A stretch of DNA of 64,000 nt from Lelliottia wanjuensis (GCF_030238365.1 NZ_JASSOT010000080.1:1-64000); one strand, 5' to 3'. Positions 1 through 8,061 are shown, counted from the stretch's first letter. A program made the numbers and translations. The notes: generated by a model from the letters alone, not told the origin.

Positions 1-2
1 CG

Positions 3-791
3 GGCATGTCCCGCAGTACGTGGTATCACAATATAAATGCGCTGAAGCGAGTGGACAGGCATGCCGGGCTGAAAGACAAAATCAGAGAGATTTACCACTA
101 TCACAAAGGGCGTTATGGCTACCGCAGGATCACGCTCTCATTGAGAAAACTAGGGTTGCTGGTAAACCATAAAACAGTGCAGCGGCTGATGGCAGAGCTG
201 TCGCTCCGCTCTCTGATAAGGGTGAAGAAATATCGTGCCTGGAAAGGTGAGGTGGGCAAGGCTGCACCCAATATCCTGGGCCGGAACTTCGGTGCATCGA
301 AAGCCAATGAAAAATGGGTCACGGATGTCACCGAGTTCTCGGTGCAGGGTAAAAAGCTGTACCTGTCGCCGGTGCTGGACCTTTTTAACCGGGAAATCAT
401 CTCATACAGCCTGTCGGAAAGGCCGGTGATGGAGATGGTTAATACGATGCTGCATGATGCATTCTCAGTGCTCGAACCGGAGGATGCACCGTTGCTGCAC
501 ACGGATCAGGGCTGGCAATATCGAATGGCAGGTTATCAGGCAAAGTTAAAGGCGAAGGGTATGACACAAAGCATGTCGCGCAAGGGAAACTGCCTGGATA
601 ACGCGGTGATGGAGAACTTCTTCGGCACACTAAAATCGGAGTGTTTTTACCTGAACAGGTTCAGCAATCTGAATGAACTGAGGAAGGCGATAGAGGACTA
701 TATCCATTACTATAACAACGAGCGGATCAGCCTGAAATTAAAAGGCCTGAGTCCGGTAGAATACCGAACCCAGACCCCGATAGCCGCTTAA
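3..791 (+). CDS. IS3-family transposase OrfB, 5'-truncated by the window edge
   Basis: This is the catalytic half of an IS3-family transposase, which cuts and joins the element through a circular intermediate. The frame is open to the window edge; the ATG at 6 is internal and is not the true start. An HTH_21-like segment (HKGRYGYRRI) is followed by an rve integrase core. The DDE triad is visible as D in WVTDVTEF (about residue 106), D in LLHTDQGW (about 167) and E in NAVMENFFG (about 203). The C-terminal YYNNERI motif is typical of the family. In known members OrfB is made with OrfA by a -1 frameshift, which cannot be checked here. The visible part has no stop or frameshift. Confidence 0.88.
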   Translation, partial: GMSRSTWYHNINALKRVDRHAGLKDKIREIYHYHKGRYGYRRITLSLRKLGLLVNHKTVQRLMAELSLRSLIRVKKYRAWKGEVGKAAPNILGRNFGASKANEKWVTDVTEFSVQGKKLYLSPVLDLFNREIISYSLSERPVMEMVNTMLHDAFSVLEPEDAPLLHTDQGWQYRMAGYQAKLKAKGMTQSMSRKGNCLDNAVMENFFGTLKSECFYLNRFSNLNELRKAIEDYIHYYNNERISLKLKGLSPVEYRTQTPIAA

Positions 792-793
792 CA

Positions 794-823
794 TGAACTG
801 TCCAACTTTATGGGGTCAGTCCA
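794..823. repeat. Right terminal inverted repeat of the IS
   Basis: The segment starts three bases after the transposase stop codon. Its outer end is TGGACTGACCCC on the minus strand, the terminal motif of IS150-group elements, and the CA end dinucleotide is present at 822-823. The left copy is outside the window. Confidence 0.7.
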
Positions 824-864
824 GAAACCGGGCTTTGCTTTCTGTAAAACCCAAACGACAGACG

Positions 865-892
865 AAAAAAAAGCCCGCATTTTCATGCGAGC
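865..892 (-). terminator. Intrinsic terminator of the first tRNA-Ser gene
   Basis: An 8-bp stem (873-880 with 885-892, loop tttc) is followed on the minus strand by a run of eight U residues. It lies just beyond the 3' end of the tRNA gene at 906. Confidence 0.85.
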
Positions 893-905
893 TCTTCTCT
901 AAATA

Positions 906-993
906 TGGCGGTGAGAGAGGGGTTCGAACCCTCGATACGTTACCGTATACACACTTTCCAGGCGTGCTCCTTCAGCCACTCGGACACCTCACC
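906..993 (-). tRNA. serX: tRNA-Ser(GGA), copy 1
   Basis: This is an 88-nt class II tRNA with encoded CCA. The T-loop GTTCGAA and D-arm are canonical. The anticodon GGA (complement at 957-959) reads UCC and UCU serine codons. The long variable arm forms an ATACG/CGTAT stem closed by a GUAA loop. It matches E. coli serX, which also precedes ghrA. It differs from the second copy by one base in the variable-arm loop (942). Confidence 0.96.
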
Positions 994-1035
994 GTATTGT
1001 TTCGCTGCCTGACCTCTCGGGGGCAACGGGGCGCT

Positions 1036-1064
1036 ACTATAGGGAGTTGCGCTAAAACGGTCAA
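1036..1064 (-). promoter_or_regulatory. Sigma-70 promoter of tRNA-Ser copy 1
   Basis: On the minus strand there is a TTGACC -35 box (1059-1064), a 17-bp spacer and a TATAGT -10 box (1036-1041). A GC-rich discriminator (AGCGCCCC) follows, as in promoters under stringent control. Confidence 0.8.
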
Positions 1065-1157
1065 GCAAATTTTATGCCTGAGTGGCTGTTCGGTTAAGCA
1101 TTAATCACTGTGGACAATAATTGGCGTTAAGGTCGGGGAGTGGGTTTTCTGCAGACG

Positions 1158-1184
1158 AAAAAAAGCCCGCATTTTCATGCGAGC
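1158..1184 (-). terminator. Intrinsic terminator of the second tRNA-Ser gene
   Basis: The hairpin is the same as in copy 1 (1165-1172 with 1177-1184) with a seven-base U run on the minus strand. Confidence 0.83.
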
Positions 1185-1197
1185 TCTTCTTCAAATA

Positions 1198-1285
1198 TGG
1201 CGGTGAGAGAGGGGTTCGAACCCTCGATACGTTGCCGTATACACACTTTCCAGGCGTGCTCCTTCAGCCACTCGGACACCTCACC
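1198..1285 (-). tRNA. serX: tRNA-Ser(GGA), copy 2
   Basis: This is an 88-nt tRNA-Ser identical to copy 1 except at 1234, where the variable-arm loop reads GCAA instead of GUAA. Both are GNRA tetraloops, so the fold is kept. It is probably the ancestral serX, since in E. coli the single serX lies directly upstream of ghrA. It has its own promoter and terminator, so the two genes should be separate transcription units. Confidence 0.96.
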
Positions 1286-1319
1286 GTATTGTCATCCCGT
1301 TGTTGCTGGGACGGGCGCT

Positions 1320-1348
1320 AATGTAAGTAAAAGGGGCACTGGCGTCAA
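1320..1348 (-). promoter_or_regulatory. Sigma-70 promoter of tRNA-Ser copy 2
   Basis: On the minus strand a TTGACG -35 box (1343-1348), a 17-bp spacer and a TACATT -10 box (1320-1325) precede a GCGCCCG discriminator. The sequence is quite unlike the copy 1 promoter outside these boxes. Confidence 0.78.
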
Positions 1349-1517
1349 TCATCTTTTTCAGATATTTGGCGCGTTTAGACAAAGTTTCAGCAATGTGATT
1401 CCTGAATGTGCTGAAAGCGCTTTTTTTATCAGCAACACAGCCGGCGGTTTATTTGTTATCCTGATAATCCTCTTGAAAACACCTATAAATCATCGCAATA
1501 AAAAGGCAGGAGTCATT

Positions 1518-2456
1518 ATGGATATCATCTTCTATCACCCTACGTTTGATACTTCTTACTGGATCAAGGCGCTGTCGGAAGCCATTCCCGGCGCGCGCGT
1601 TCGCGAGTGGAAGCGGGGCGATAACGAACACGCGGATTACGCTCTGGTCTGGCATCCACCAGTGGAGATGTTACAGGGGCGCGATTTGAAAGCGGTGTTT
1701 GCCCTCGGCGCGGGCGTGGATTCCATCCTGAGCAAGTTAAAAGCCCATCCAGAGATGTTGCCTGAACATATTCCCCTGTTCCGACTCGAAGATACCGGTA
1801 TGGGCCAGCAAATGCAGGAATATGCCGTCAGCCAGGTGCTGCACTGGTTCCGCCGCTTTGATGACTATCAGGCGTTGAAGCAGCAATCACACTGGGAGCC
1901 GCTGGCCGATTATCAGCGCGAAGATTTTACCGTCGGGCTGCTGGGCGCGGGCGTGCTGGGCTCGAAAGTGGCGGAAGCGCTGGCCCCGTGGGGATTCCCG
2001 CTGCGCTGCTGGAGCCGTACGCGCAAGGAATATCCGGGCGTAGAAAGCTTTGCCGGTGCCGAAGAACTCCCGGCCTTCCTGAAGGGCACGCGCGTATTGA
2101 TCAACCTGCTGCCGAATACGGCGGAGACGGTGGGAATTATCAATCACGATCTGCTTAATCAGCTGGCGGACCAAAGCTACGTGATGAATCTGGCGCGCGG
2201 CGTGCATCTGGTGGAAGCCGATCTGCTTAAAGCACTGGATAGCGGCAAGCTGAAAGGCGCGATGCTGGATGTCTACAGCCGTGAGCCACTGCCGGTGGAA
2301 AGCCCGCTGTGGGCGCATCCGCGCGTCGCCATGACGCCGCACATTGCGGCGGTGACGCGTCCGGCGGAAGCGGTTGACTATATCACCCGCACCATCGGCC
2401 TGCTCGAGCAGGGGAAACCGGCGACGGGGCAGGTCGACAGACAGCGCGGCTACTAA
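1518..2456 (+). CDS. ghrA: Glyoxylate/hydroxypyruvate reductase A
   Basis: GhrA is a cytoplasmic D-2-hydroxyacid dehydrogenase that reduces glyoxylate to glycolate and hydroxypyruvate to glycerate with NADPH. From the ATG at 1518, after an AGGCAGGAG ribosome site, it has 312 residues, the same length as E. coli GhrA. The frame is open back to 1140, but that part crosses the tRNA gene. The nucleotide-binding motif GAGVLGSKV lies near residue 144. The catalytic Arg is in LARGVHLVE (about 227), the Glu in SREPLP and the His in TPHIAAVTRP (about 275). It is followed by a terminator, so it is probably monocistronic. Confidence 0.95.
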   Translation: MDIIFYHPTFDTSYWIKALSEAIPGARVREWKRGDNEHADYALVWHPPVEMLQGRDLKAVFALGAGVDSILSKLKAHPEMLPEHIPLFRLEDTGMGQQMQEYAVSQVLHWFRRFDDYQALKQQSHWEPLADYQREDFTVGLLGAGVLGSKVAEALAPWGFPLRCWSRTRKEYPGVESFAGAEELPAFLKGTRVLINLLPNTAETVGIINHDLLNQLADQSYVMNLARGVHLVEADLLKALDSGKLKGAMLDVYSREPLPVESPLWAHPRVAMTPHIAAVTRPAEAVDYITRTIGLLEQGKPATGQVDRQRGY

Positions 2457-2460
2457 CAGC

Positions 2461-2483
2461 AACCCGGCATTCGCCGGGTTTTT
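2461..2483 (+). terminator. Terminator after ghrA
   Basis: An 8-bp stem AACCCGGC/GCCGGGTT (2461-2468 with 2473-2480) is followed by a short T run just after the ghrA stop codon. Confidence 0.75.
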
Positions 2484-2541
2484 GCTAATAAACACCGGGC
2501 AGACCTGCTATCCTTGGGGTAAAACACCAGAGGAGAGAGAG

Positions 2542-3279
2542 ATGTATCCCGTTGACCTGCATATGCACACCGTCGCCAGCACCCACGCGTACAGCACCCT
2601 TCATGACTACATCGCCCAAGCCAAACTGAAAGGGATTAAGCTCTTTGCGATTACCGACCACGGTCCTGATATGGCAGATGCGCCGCACTACTGGCACTTT
2701 GTGAATATGCGCATCTGGCCTCGTCTGGTGGAGGGCGTCGGGATCCTGCGCGGCATTGAGGCGAATATCAAAAATACGGACGGCGAGATCGACTGTACGG
2801 GCCCGATGCTGACTTCTCTGGATCTGATTATCGCCGGTTTTCATGAGCCGGTGTTTGCGCCACAGGATAAAGAGACGAATACCCAGGCGATGATCGCGAC
2901 CATTGCCAGCGGCAACGTCCACATTATTAGCCACCCCGGCAACCCGAAATTCCCTATCGATATTCAGGCCGTGGCGCAAGCTGCGGCGAAACATCGCGTG
3001 GCGCTGGAAATCAACAACTCCTCCTTTACCCACTCGCGTATCGGCAGCGAAGCCAACTGTCGTGCCGTGGCGGCAGCCGTGCGTGATGCAGGTGGCATGG
3101 TGGCGCTGGGTTCTGACTCTCACACCGCCTTCACGCTGGGTGAATTCGGCGAGTGCCGAAAAGTGTTAGATGAAGTGGGCTTCCCGGAAGAGAGAATTCT
3201 GAACGTCACGCCGCGTCGGATGCTCGATTTCCTTGAATCACGCGGTATGCCTGCTATCCCTGAATTTGCTGAACTTTAA
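2542..3279 (+). CDS. ycdX: PHP-domain phosphatase YcdX
   Basis: The protein has 245 residues, as in E. coli. It is a PHP-family metal-dependent hydrolase that binds three zinc ions in E. coli. The N-terminal DLHMHTVAS carries the first metal ligands, and further ligands are in TDHGPD, the Glu of RGIEAN, ISHPGNP and LGSDSHT. The ATG at 2542 sits behind GAGAGAGAG, and the longer upstream reading lies in ghrA and its terminator. Its substrate is not established, though phosphatase activity has been shown for the family. The following ycdY encodes the chaperone that promotes zinc loading of YcdX. Confidence 0.94.
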   Translation: MYPVDLHMHTVASTHAYSTLHDYIAQAKLKGIKLFAITDHGPDMADAPHYWHFVNMRIWPRLVEGVGILRGIEANIKNTDGEIDCTGPMLTSLDLIIAGFHEPVFAPQDKETNTQAMIATIASGNVHIISHPGNPKFPIDIQAVAQAAAKHRVALEINNSSFTHSRIGSEANCRAVAAAVRDAGGMVALGSDSHTAFTLGEFGECRKVLDEVGFPEERILNVTPRRMLDFLESRGMPAIPEFAEL

Positions 3280-3299
3280 TATAGTCATGGAATAATCAA

Positions 3300-3854
3300 A
3301 TGAACGAGTTTTCAATCCTTTGCCGCGTACTGGGCACTTTGTACTATCGCCAGCCGCAAGATCCGCTGCTGGTTCCGCTCTTTACGCTGATTCGCGAAGG
3401 TAAGCTCGCGGACAACTGGCCGCTGGAGCAGGACGAGCTGTTGCAGCGCCTGCAAAAGAGCTGCGATATGCAGCAGATTTCGGCGGATTACAACGCCCTG
3501 TTTGTGGGCGAAGAGGGCCGCGTTTCACCGTATCGCTCTTCCTGGGAAGAGGGGGCGACGGAGTCTGAAGTGCGCGCGTTCCTTTCTGAGCGCGGTATGC
3601 CCCTGAGCGATGCGCCTGCCGATCATATCGGTACGCTGCTGCTGGCCGCCTCCTGGATTGAAGATCACTCCGGTGAAGACGAAAGTGAAGCCCTGGAAAC
3701 TCTGTTTGGCGATTACATTCTGCCATGGTGCGGTGCATTCCTCGGTAAGATCGAAGCCCACGCCACTTCACCTTTCTGGCGCACCATGGCACCGCTGACC
3801 CGCGAAGCGATCTCCGCCATGTGGGATGAATTGCAGGAAGAGAATGAAGAGTGA
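3300..3854 (+). CDS. ycdY: YcdY, TorD-like chaperone of YcdX
   Basis: This 184-residue protein has the same length as E. coli YcdY. It belongs to the TorD/DmsD all-helical chaperone family. In E. coli it raises YcdX activity by helping zinc insertion, rather than serving a molybdoenzyme. It lies 20 bp after ycdX, consistent with co-expression. The family-like segment PYRSSWEEGATE is near residues 80-90 and PADHIGTLL near 107-115. The C-terminus is acidic. Confidence 0.92.
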   Translation: MNEFSILCRVLGTLYYRQPQDPLLVPLFTLIREGKLADNWPLEQDELLQRLQKSCDMQQISADYNALFVGEEGRVSPYRSSWEEGATESEVRAFLSERGMPLSDAPADHIGTLLLAASWIEDHSGEDESEALETLFGDYILPWCGAFLGKIEAHATSPFWRTMAPLTREAISAMWDELQEENEE

Positions 3855-3950
3855 TTTGCATCACATTGTCAATGTAACGGTACATTTCATCTTGCATAAA
3901 ATGTGCTAGTGATCTCATTTCATCGGCGCGTATCTGATAAGATGCGCGCC

Positions 3951-4433
3951 ATGAATATATTACTTTCTATTGCCATCACAACAGGGATCCTCTCCGGGAT
4001 ATGGGGATGGGTTGCCGTGTCTCTGGGACTGCTCAGTTGGGCCGGTTTCCTGGGCTGTACGGCCTATTTCGCCTGCCCGCAGGGCGGACTCAAAGGGCTG
4101 TTTATCTCCGGTTGCACCATGATGAGCGGCGTGGTCTGGGCATTGATTATCATGCACGGCAGCGCGCTGGCTCCGCACCTGGAGATCGTCGGCTATATGA
4201 TGACGGGCGTGGTGGCTTTTCTGATGTGCATTCAGGCAAAACACCTGCTGCTGTCGTTTGTTCCTGGCACCTTCATCGGCGCGTGTGCGACCTTTGCCGG
4301 GCAGGGCGACTGGAAAATGATTGTTCCGTCTCTGCTGCTGGGGCTGGTGTTTGGCTACGCGATGAAGAACAGCGGGCTTTGGCTGGCTGCCCGGCGATCG
4401 CGGGCGCAAAATCTCCCGGAATTAAGCAAATAA
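3951..4433 (+). CDS. ycdZ: Inner membrane protein YcdZ (DUF1097)
   Basis: This 160-residue protein of unknown function has four to five hydrophobic segments and belongs to the DUF1097 family. The start is the ATG at 3951, which gives MNILLSIAITTG as in E. coli YcdZ. The upstream in-frame codon at 3903 would add 16 polar residues with no ribosome site. It ends inside the bidirectional terminator shared with csgG. Confidence 0.88.
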   Translation: MNILLSIAITTGILSGIWGWVAVSLGLLSWAGFLGCTAYFACPQGGLKGLFISGCTMMSGVVWALIIMHGSALAPHLEIVGYMMTGVVAFLMCIQAKHLLLSFVPGTFIGACATFAGQGDWKMIVPSLLLGLVFGYAMKNSGLWLAARRSRAQNLPELSK

Positions 4434-4465
4434 AAAAGCGAGGCCTCAGAGCCTCGCTTTTTTTT
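4432..4465. terminator. Bidirectional terminator between ycdZ and csgG
   Basis: A 9-bp stem AAGCGAGGC/GCCTCGCTT (4436-4444 with 4451-4459) is flanked by A and T runs, so it can end transcription from either side between the convergent genes. Confidence 0.88.
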
Positions 4466-4478
4466 GGTGCCGTCAGAA

Positions 4479-5312
4479 TCAGGATTCCGGAGGCACCGAC
4501 ATTTCACGGTATTTCACCAGCACTTCATTTTTCACGTCGTTTTTATTCTGCAGGTCCCACAGCCCGCGATCGATACCGTCGTTAATCAGGAAAATGACCC
4601 CTGTTTCGATGGCTGACATCAGACACATCATCACCGGTTCATTCGAGGTATAACCGATTTCACCCTCCAGCAGACGCTGGTAGTCGATGAAGCGGAATAC
4701 ACCGGCCTGCACTTCATATGAGAGAATCGTTTTGCTGGTGGTGACCGATGACAACACTTCACCGGTGCTCACGTTAACCACGCGCAGGTTGACGGCAATC
4801 TGGTCGAGCTGGTACTGCGTATCAGCCCCGATACCGAAATACCGCGCCCCGACGCCGCCCGATTTCACGTTACTTTCGTAGCCGATAATGGACCCTTCCA
4901 CCATCACGTTCGCGGCAACCAGTGATTGCAGCGGTACGCGGTTATTCACCTCAACCGTGCCGTTTTCCTGCGCTGCACGAATGATTTTGCGTTCGTTCAG
5001 CAGGTTCTGCAGCCCCTGACGTTCCAGAGGAATAAACCAGCGTGAATCTTTGAGCGCGGTGACCAGCATGGCGGTGGCACTTTGCGGAACGGCGGTCGAG
5101 AAGTTACTTGCCGGATACGGTTTGAACTGGCCAGTTTCATCCTGGATGTTATAAACCGAGACAAATATCTTACCCGTCGGCGCCGGCAGATGCGTCAGGT
5201 CGCGATAGCTTTGCGCCCTGGGCATCAGCGTGGGTTTGGCGGCTTCTTTAGGTGGAGCAGTTAAACAACCGCTCAATAAGCACACTGCAACAAGAATCAG
5301 AAAGCGCTGCAT
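4479..5312 (-). CDS. csgG: Curli secretion channel lipoprotein CsgG
   Basis: CsgG is the outer-membrane lipoprotein that forms the nonameric pore exporting CsgA and CsgB. At 277 residues it matches E. coli. The signal peptide ends in LLSGC with the lipidated Cys at residue 16. The central FKPYPASNFSTAVPQSA segment corresponds to the constriction loop (Tyr, Asn, Phe) of the channel. It is the last gene of csgDEFG and lies 26 bp after csgF. Confidence 0.97.
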   Translation of the reverse strand: MQRFLILVAVCLLSGCLTAPPKEAAKPTLMPRAQSYRDLTHLPAPTGKIFVSVYNIQDETGQFKPYPASNFSTAVPQSATAMLVTALKDSRWFIPLERQGLQNLLNERKIIRAAQENGTVEVNNRVPLQSLVAANVMVEGSIIGYESNVKSGGVGARYFGIGADTQYQLDQIAVNLRVVNVSTGEVLSSVTTSKTILSYEVQAGVFRFIDYQRLLEGEIGYTSNEPVMMCLMSAIETGVIFLINDGIDRGLWDLQNKNDVKNEVLVKYREMSVPPES

Positions 5313-5338
5313 GATCGTTGTCCTTATTTCGTCGTTGT

Positions 5339-5755
5339 TTAAAAGTCAGTTGAATTGGTGGCAAGACCTGAAACCTGAATGGTGGACGTTTTGCCCGTTT
5401 TCCGGTCGGTCACATTCAACTGCAGCTGCCCGTCTTTATTCGCAATATCGACAATAAAATCGTTGGTCACCATGCGACCGGGTTTGCCGGTATTAATATT
5501 GGTTAATAAGCCGCCTAATATTTGTGACTGAATAGCCTGAGTAAAGTTATCCAGTGCGGACGGCGTTTCAACCCCAAAATCGTCGTTAAAACTGGGGTCT
5601 TTATAAGAGTTTTGAGCTTGTGCTGAGTTGAGTAAAAAAGCCCCGTTATTCGGGTTGCCACCAAAGTTTGGGTTACGGAACTGGAAAGTCATATTCCCGG
5701 CCCAGCTCAACGGTGCAATCAGCATTAATGAAATCACTGTGTGTGCGAGACGCAT
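5339..5755 (-). CDS. csgF: Curli assembly factor CsgF
   Basis: CsgF binds the outer side of the CsgG pore and couples secretion to CsgB nucleation. It has 138 residues. A signal peptide ends at Ala19, and the mature N-terminus GNMTFQFRNPNFGG is the segment that inserts into CsgG as a second constriction. It lies between csgE and csgG in the usual order. Confidence 0.97.
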   Translation of the reverse strand: MRLAHTVISLMLIAPLSWAGNMTFQFRNPNFGGNPNNGAFLLNSAQAQNSYKDPSFNDDFGVETPSALDNFTQAIQSQILGGLLTNINTGKPGRMVTNDFIVDIANKDGQLQLNVTDRKTGKTSTIQVSGLATNSTDF

Positions 5756-5780
5756 TACAGCCTCCGGAGATTATTTGTCG

Positions 5781-6170
5781 CTAGAATTCATCTTTTGCTA
5801 AATCGCCAGTGCTCAACAGAGCCTTGTCGATTTGCAGGCGATTTACCGCTTCTTCAGTTTGTGCCAGTGCAATACTGATGTTCTTGTCAAAATCTCGTTT
5901 CGTCGGGAATAAAAAGGTCTGGTACACCACGTCCTGATTAACCGTTATGGTGATCCAGCTTCCCCATCGAGCACTGGGCCGCTCATTGATTGTTAAGTTG
6001 CCAGGATAATCACTTTCCCATTTGTCGCTAAACGCCCGATAAAAATCGTGGCCGATAGAAGAGACGGTGTGGTCGGTTAATAATCCAGGAACTTCTACCT
6101 CAACAGCGTGAAGATTTCCGGCAGCAAGCAGAAAGCCCGCTGCCACTATCCATCTTGACGTGCGTTTCAT
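5781..6170 (-). CDS. csgE: Curli assembly adaptor CsgE
   Basis: CsgE is a soluble periplasmic protein that caps the CsgG channel and directs curli subunits to it. It has 129 residues, with a signal peptide ending at Ala22. It starts 4 bp after the csgD stop codon, consistent with translational coupling in the csgDEFG operon. Confidence 0.97.
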   Translation of the reverse strand: MKRTSRWIVAAGFLLAAGNLHAVEVEVPGLLTDHTVSSIGHDFYRAFSDKWESDYPGNLTINERPSARWGSWITITVNQDVVYQTFLFPTKRDFDKNISIALAQTEEAVNRLQIDKALLSTGDLAKDEF

Positions 6171-6174
6171 GTTG

Positions 6175-6825
6175 TTAACGCCTGAGGTTATCGTTTGCCC
6201 ATGAAACTGCCTGAGTTCTGTTTTTAACAGCTATCTTCTTGAAAAGATTGTAGAGATGAGTCTTGACTGTATTTTCGCTGATAAATAACGAACGGGCGAT
6301 TTCAATATTTGAAGAACCAATACGTAATTTATTCAGAATTTCTTTTTCGCGGTGGGTCAGCAAAGCAGATTCTGAACTGTTATAGCGATAATTTCCGGAG
6401 TGAGTGATGAGATAGCTGGCAAGTTTTTGCGAGAAATAACATTCCCCACGTAAAATACCTTGCAGCCCCTCCACCACACGCGTCTCGTCTTCAGTGACGT
6501 AAAAGACGCCGTTGATGTGCGGCCAGCTTTCAATATCGCGGAAAGGATACTCATCAGGCGTATTCAACAATAGCGCGCGGATATTATTGTTTTTCCTGCT
6601 TAAGTTATCCTGCCAGTAATGGATAAGCTTTTTATCCGCTTCCATCATATCGAAGAGAATGATGCTGCCAGGAGCAATATCATCATAAGAACGTTGAATA
6701 TTGTGCAATTTCCCGTTCAGTGAAAGAGATTGCTTCAAATGCTGTAATAAGGCTGTCGCTTGTAAAGAAGGCTTTGTGATCAACAGTAATGTATGACCAT
6801 GTAAACTATGGACTTCATTAAACAT
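6175..6825 (-). CDS. csgD: Biofilm master regulator CsgD
   Basis: CsgD is a LuxR-type transcription factor that turns on csgBAC and dgcC for curli and cellulose. It has 216 residues. The N-terminal receiver-like domain lacks the full phospho-acceptor set. The C-terminal LuxR helix-turn-helix spans about residues 150-215 (LTHREKEILNKL, SENTVKTHLYNLFKK). The ATG at 6825 follows a GTGG ribosome site. In E. coli the leader is a target of several small RNAs, and a conserved hairpin lies there too (6862-6880). Confidence 0.97.
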   Translation of the reverse strand: MFNEVHSLHGHTLLLITKPSLQATALLQHLKQSLSLNGKLHNIQRSYDDIAPGSIILFDMMEADKKLIHYWQDNLSRKNNNIRALLLNTPDEYPFRDIESWPHINGVFYVTEDETRVVEGLQGILRGECYFSQKLASYLITHSGNYRYNSSESALLTHREKEILNKLRIGSSNIEIARSLFISENTVKTHLYNLFKKIAVKNRTQAVSWANDNLRR

Positions 6826-6861
6826 GATGAAACCCCACTTTTTTATTACACCCGGCAGTTG

Positions 6862-6880
6862 CCCCCGATATATTCGGGGG
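6862..6880 (-). promoter_or_regulatory. csgD leader hairpin
   Basis: A 7-bp stem CCCCCGA/TCGGGGG with a five-base loop lies 37-55 nt upstream of the csgD start codon. The E. coli csgD leader has a similar structure where small RNAs such as OmrA/B act. The pairing is visible; the role is inferred. Confidence 0.5.
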
Positions 6881-7450
6881 ACCCAGAAGTACCGACAGAT
6901 GTTGCACTGCTGTGTGTAGAATCAGACCATAACCTCCAGCAGGAGGTAAATATAAAAAATAATTCGTACTGCTGATTTCAATCTAGCTATTACGATTTTT
7001 AAATCAAGTGTTAATGGTGTAACAAGATGTAAAAATTAATATTAATTTGTGAATTTCAAGTGGTAAAAAAGTTCAGGAATGATAAAAAAGTTGTACACGT
7101 TAATAATGCTGCACACATTTTAAAAATCATACAAATAATTATAGTGAATTGATTTAATTCAGTATTTATTATTTGTGATTCTCTGATCTCAGGTATGAGA
7201 TTGGCGAAATCCCTAAGACTTTGCATGCTAAGCGAAAGCCCTTAAGAAATCGAGTGACCCGTGACAAGTCTGTCAGGCAATGAACTCTGTAAAGCGTAAA
7301 GTACAGACGTGACAAGGGTGACAAGCTGCCCTGAACGAAGCGCCAACTTGCCGAAGAAATAAATTAAAAAAAACTAACTTACGCTGCTGACTGAAATTTT
7401 TGGCGTGAATTAATACTTTGAGGTGAGCGAATAAATCAAAATAAGCCGCG

Positions 7451-7486
7451 CGGGTGAGATATTTAAATTGTTTCGATAGACATACT
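7451..7486 (+). promoter_or_regulatory. csgBAC promoter with CsgD box
   Basis: CGGGTGAGATA at 7451-7461 matches the published CsgD consensus CGGGTGAGNTA. A CATACT -10 box lies at 7481-7486, and the start-site surroundings (CATCGTAACGCAGCG) resemble the E. coli csgBA promoter. There is no good -35 box, as expected for an activator-dependent promoter. Confidence 0.75.
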
Positions 7487-7566
7487 CTTCATCGTAACGC
7501 AGCGTTAACAAAAAACGAATCGCGTTAACACCGTGCAGTTAATTATTTCCAGGTCCAGGTGACAAC

Positions 7567-8022
7567 ATGAAAAACAGAACGTTATTTATGATGTTTACAT
7601 TACTGGGTGCGCCTGGGTTATCAATCGCGGCAGGTTCGGACCTGGCAGGTTCGGAATATAACTTCGCGGTTAATGAATTAAGCAAGTCTTCATATAATCA
7701 GGCAGCCATTATTGGTCAACACGGTTCAGGAAATAATGCCGATGTTCGTCAGGGCGGTTCTAAATTACTGTCCGTTGTTTCACAGGAGGGTGGGAACAAT
7801 AGAGCGAAAGTTGATCAATCAGGGACTTATAACCTTGCTTATATCGATCAGGACGGCAACGGCAATGATGCGAGTATTAAGCAAGGGGCTTTTGGTAATA
7901 CCGCAATGATTATCCAGAAAGGCTCGGGTAACAAAGCGAATATTACGCAGTATGGTACGCAAAAAACAGCAGTTGTAGTTCAGAGACAGTCGCAAATGGC
8001 TATCCGCGTTATCCAACGCTAA
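7567..8022 (+). CDS. csgB: Minor curlin, nucleator CsgB
   Basis: CsgB is the surface-anchored nucleator that templates CsgA polymerisation. It has 151 residues. A signal peptide of about 21 residues is followed by five imperfect curlin repeats of the pattern S-x5-Q-x-G-x-x-N. The last repeat is basic (VVVQRQSQMAIRVIQR), as in other CsgB proteins, where it is needed for attachment. It lies 39 bp before csgA. Confidence 0.97.
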   Translation: MKNRTLFMMFTLLGAPGLSIAAGSDLAGSEYNFAVNELSKSSYNQAAIIGQHGSGNNADVRQGGSKLLSVVSQEGGNNRAKVDQSGTYNLAYIDQDGNGNDASIKQGAFGNTAMIIQKGSGNKANITQYGTQKTAVVVQRQSQMAIRVIQR

Positions 8023-8061
8023 CTATTTACGACGACTTAATCAATCCGATGGGGGTTTACC

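Larger units (their letters stand above)
1..823 (+). mobile_element. Right part of an IS3-family (IS150-like) insertion sequence
   Basis: The window opens inside the element. What remains is most of the OrfB transposase and the right terminal inverted repeat at 794-823, which read outwards begins TGGACTGACCCC, as in the IS150 group. The left end, OrfA and any target-site duplicate lie outside the window. It ends 42 bp from the terminator of the first tRNA-Ser gene, on the side where the tRNA 3' end lies. Confidence 0.85.
6826..7566. promoter_or_regulatory. Control region between csgDEFG and csgBAC
   Basis: This 741-bp AT-rich gap has no supported gene. By analogy with E. coli it carries the csgD promoter with binding sites for OmpR, IHF, H-NS and others, plus a csgD leader of about 150 nt. 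Visible are a hairpin in the csgD leader (6862-6880) and the csgBAC promoter near 7451-7500. Three copies of TGACAAG occur at 7262, 7310 and 7319. I did not assign OmpR or IHF sites. Confidence 0.7.

Noticed and set aside
793..1321. Two similar plus-strand frames containing GERGVRTLDTLPYTHFPG
   Set aside because: They are translations of the antisense strand of the tRNA-Ser genes, a known artefact; the similarity comes from the tRNA duplication.
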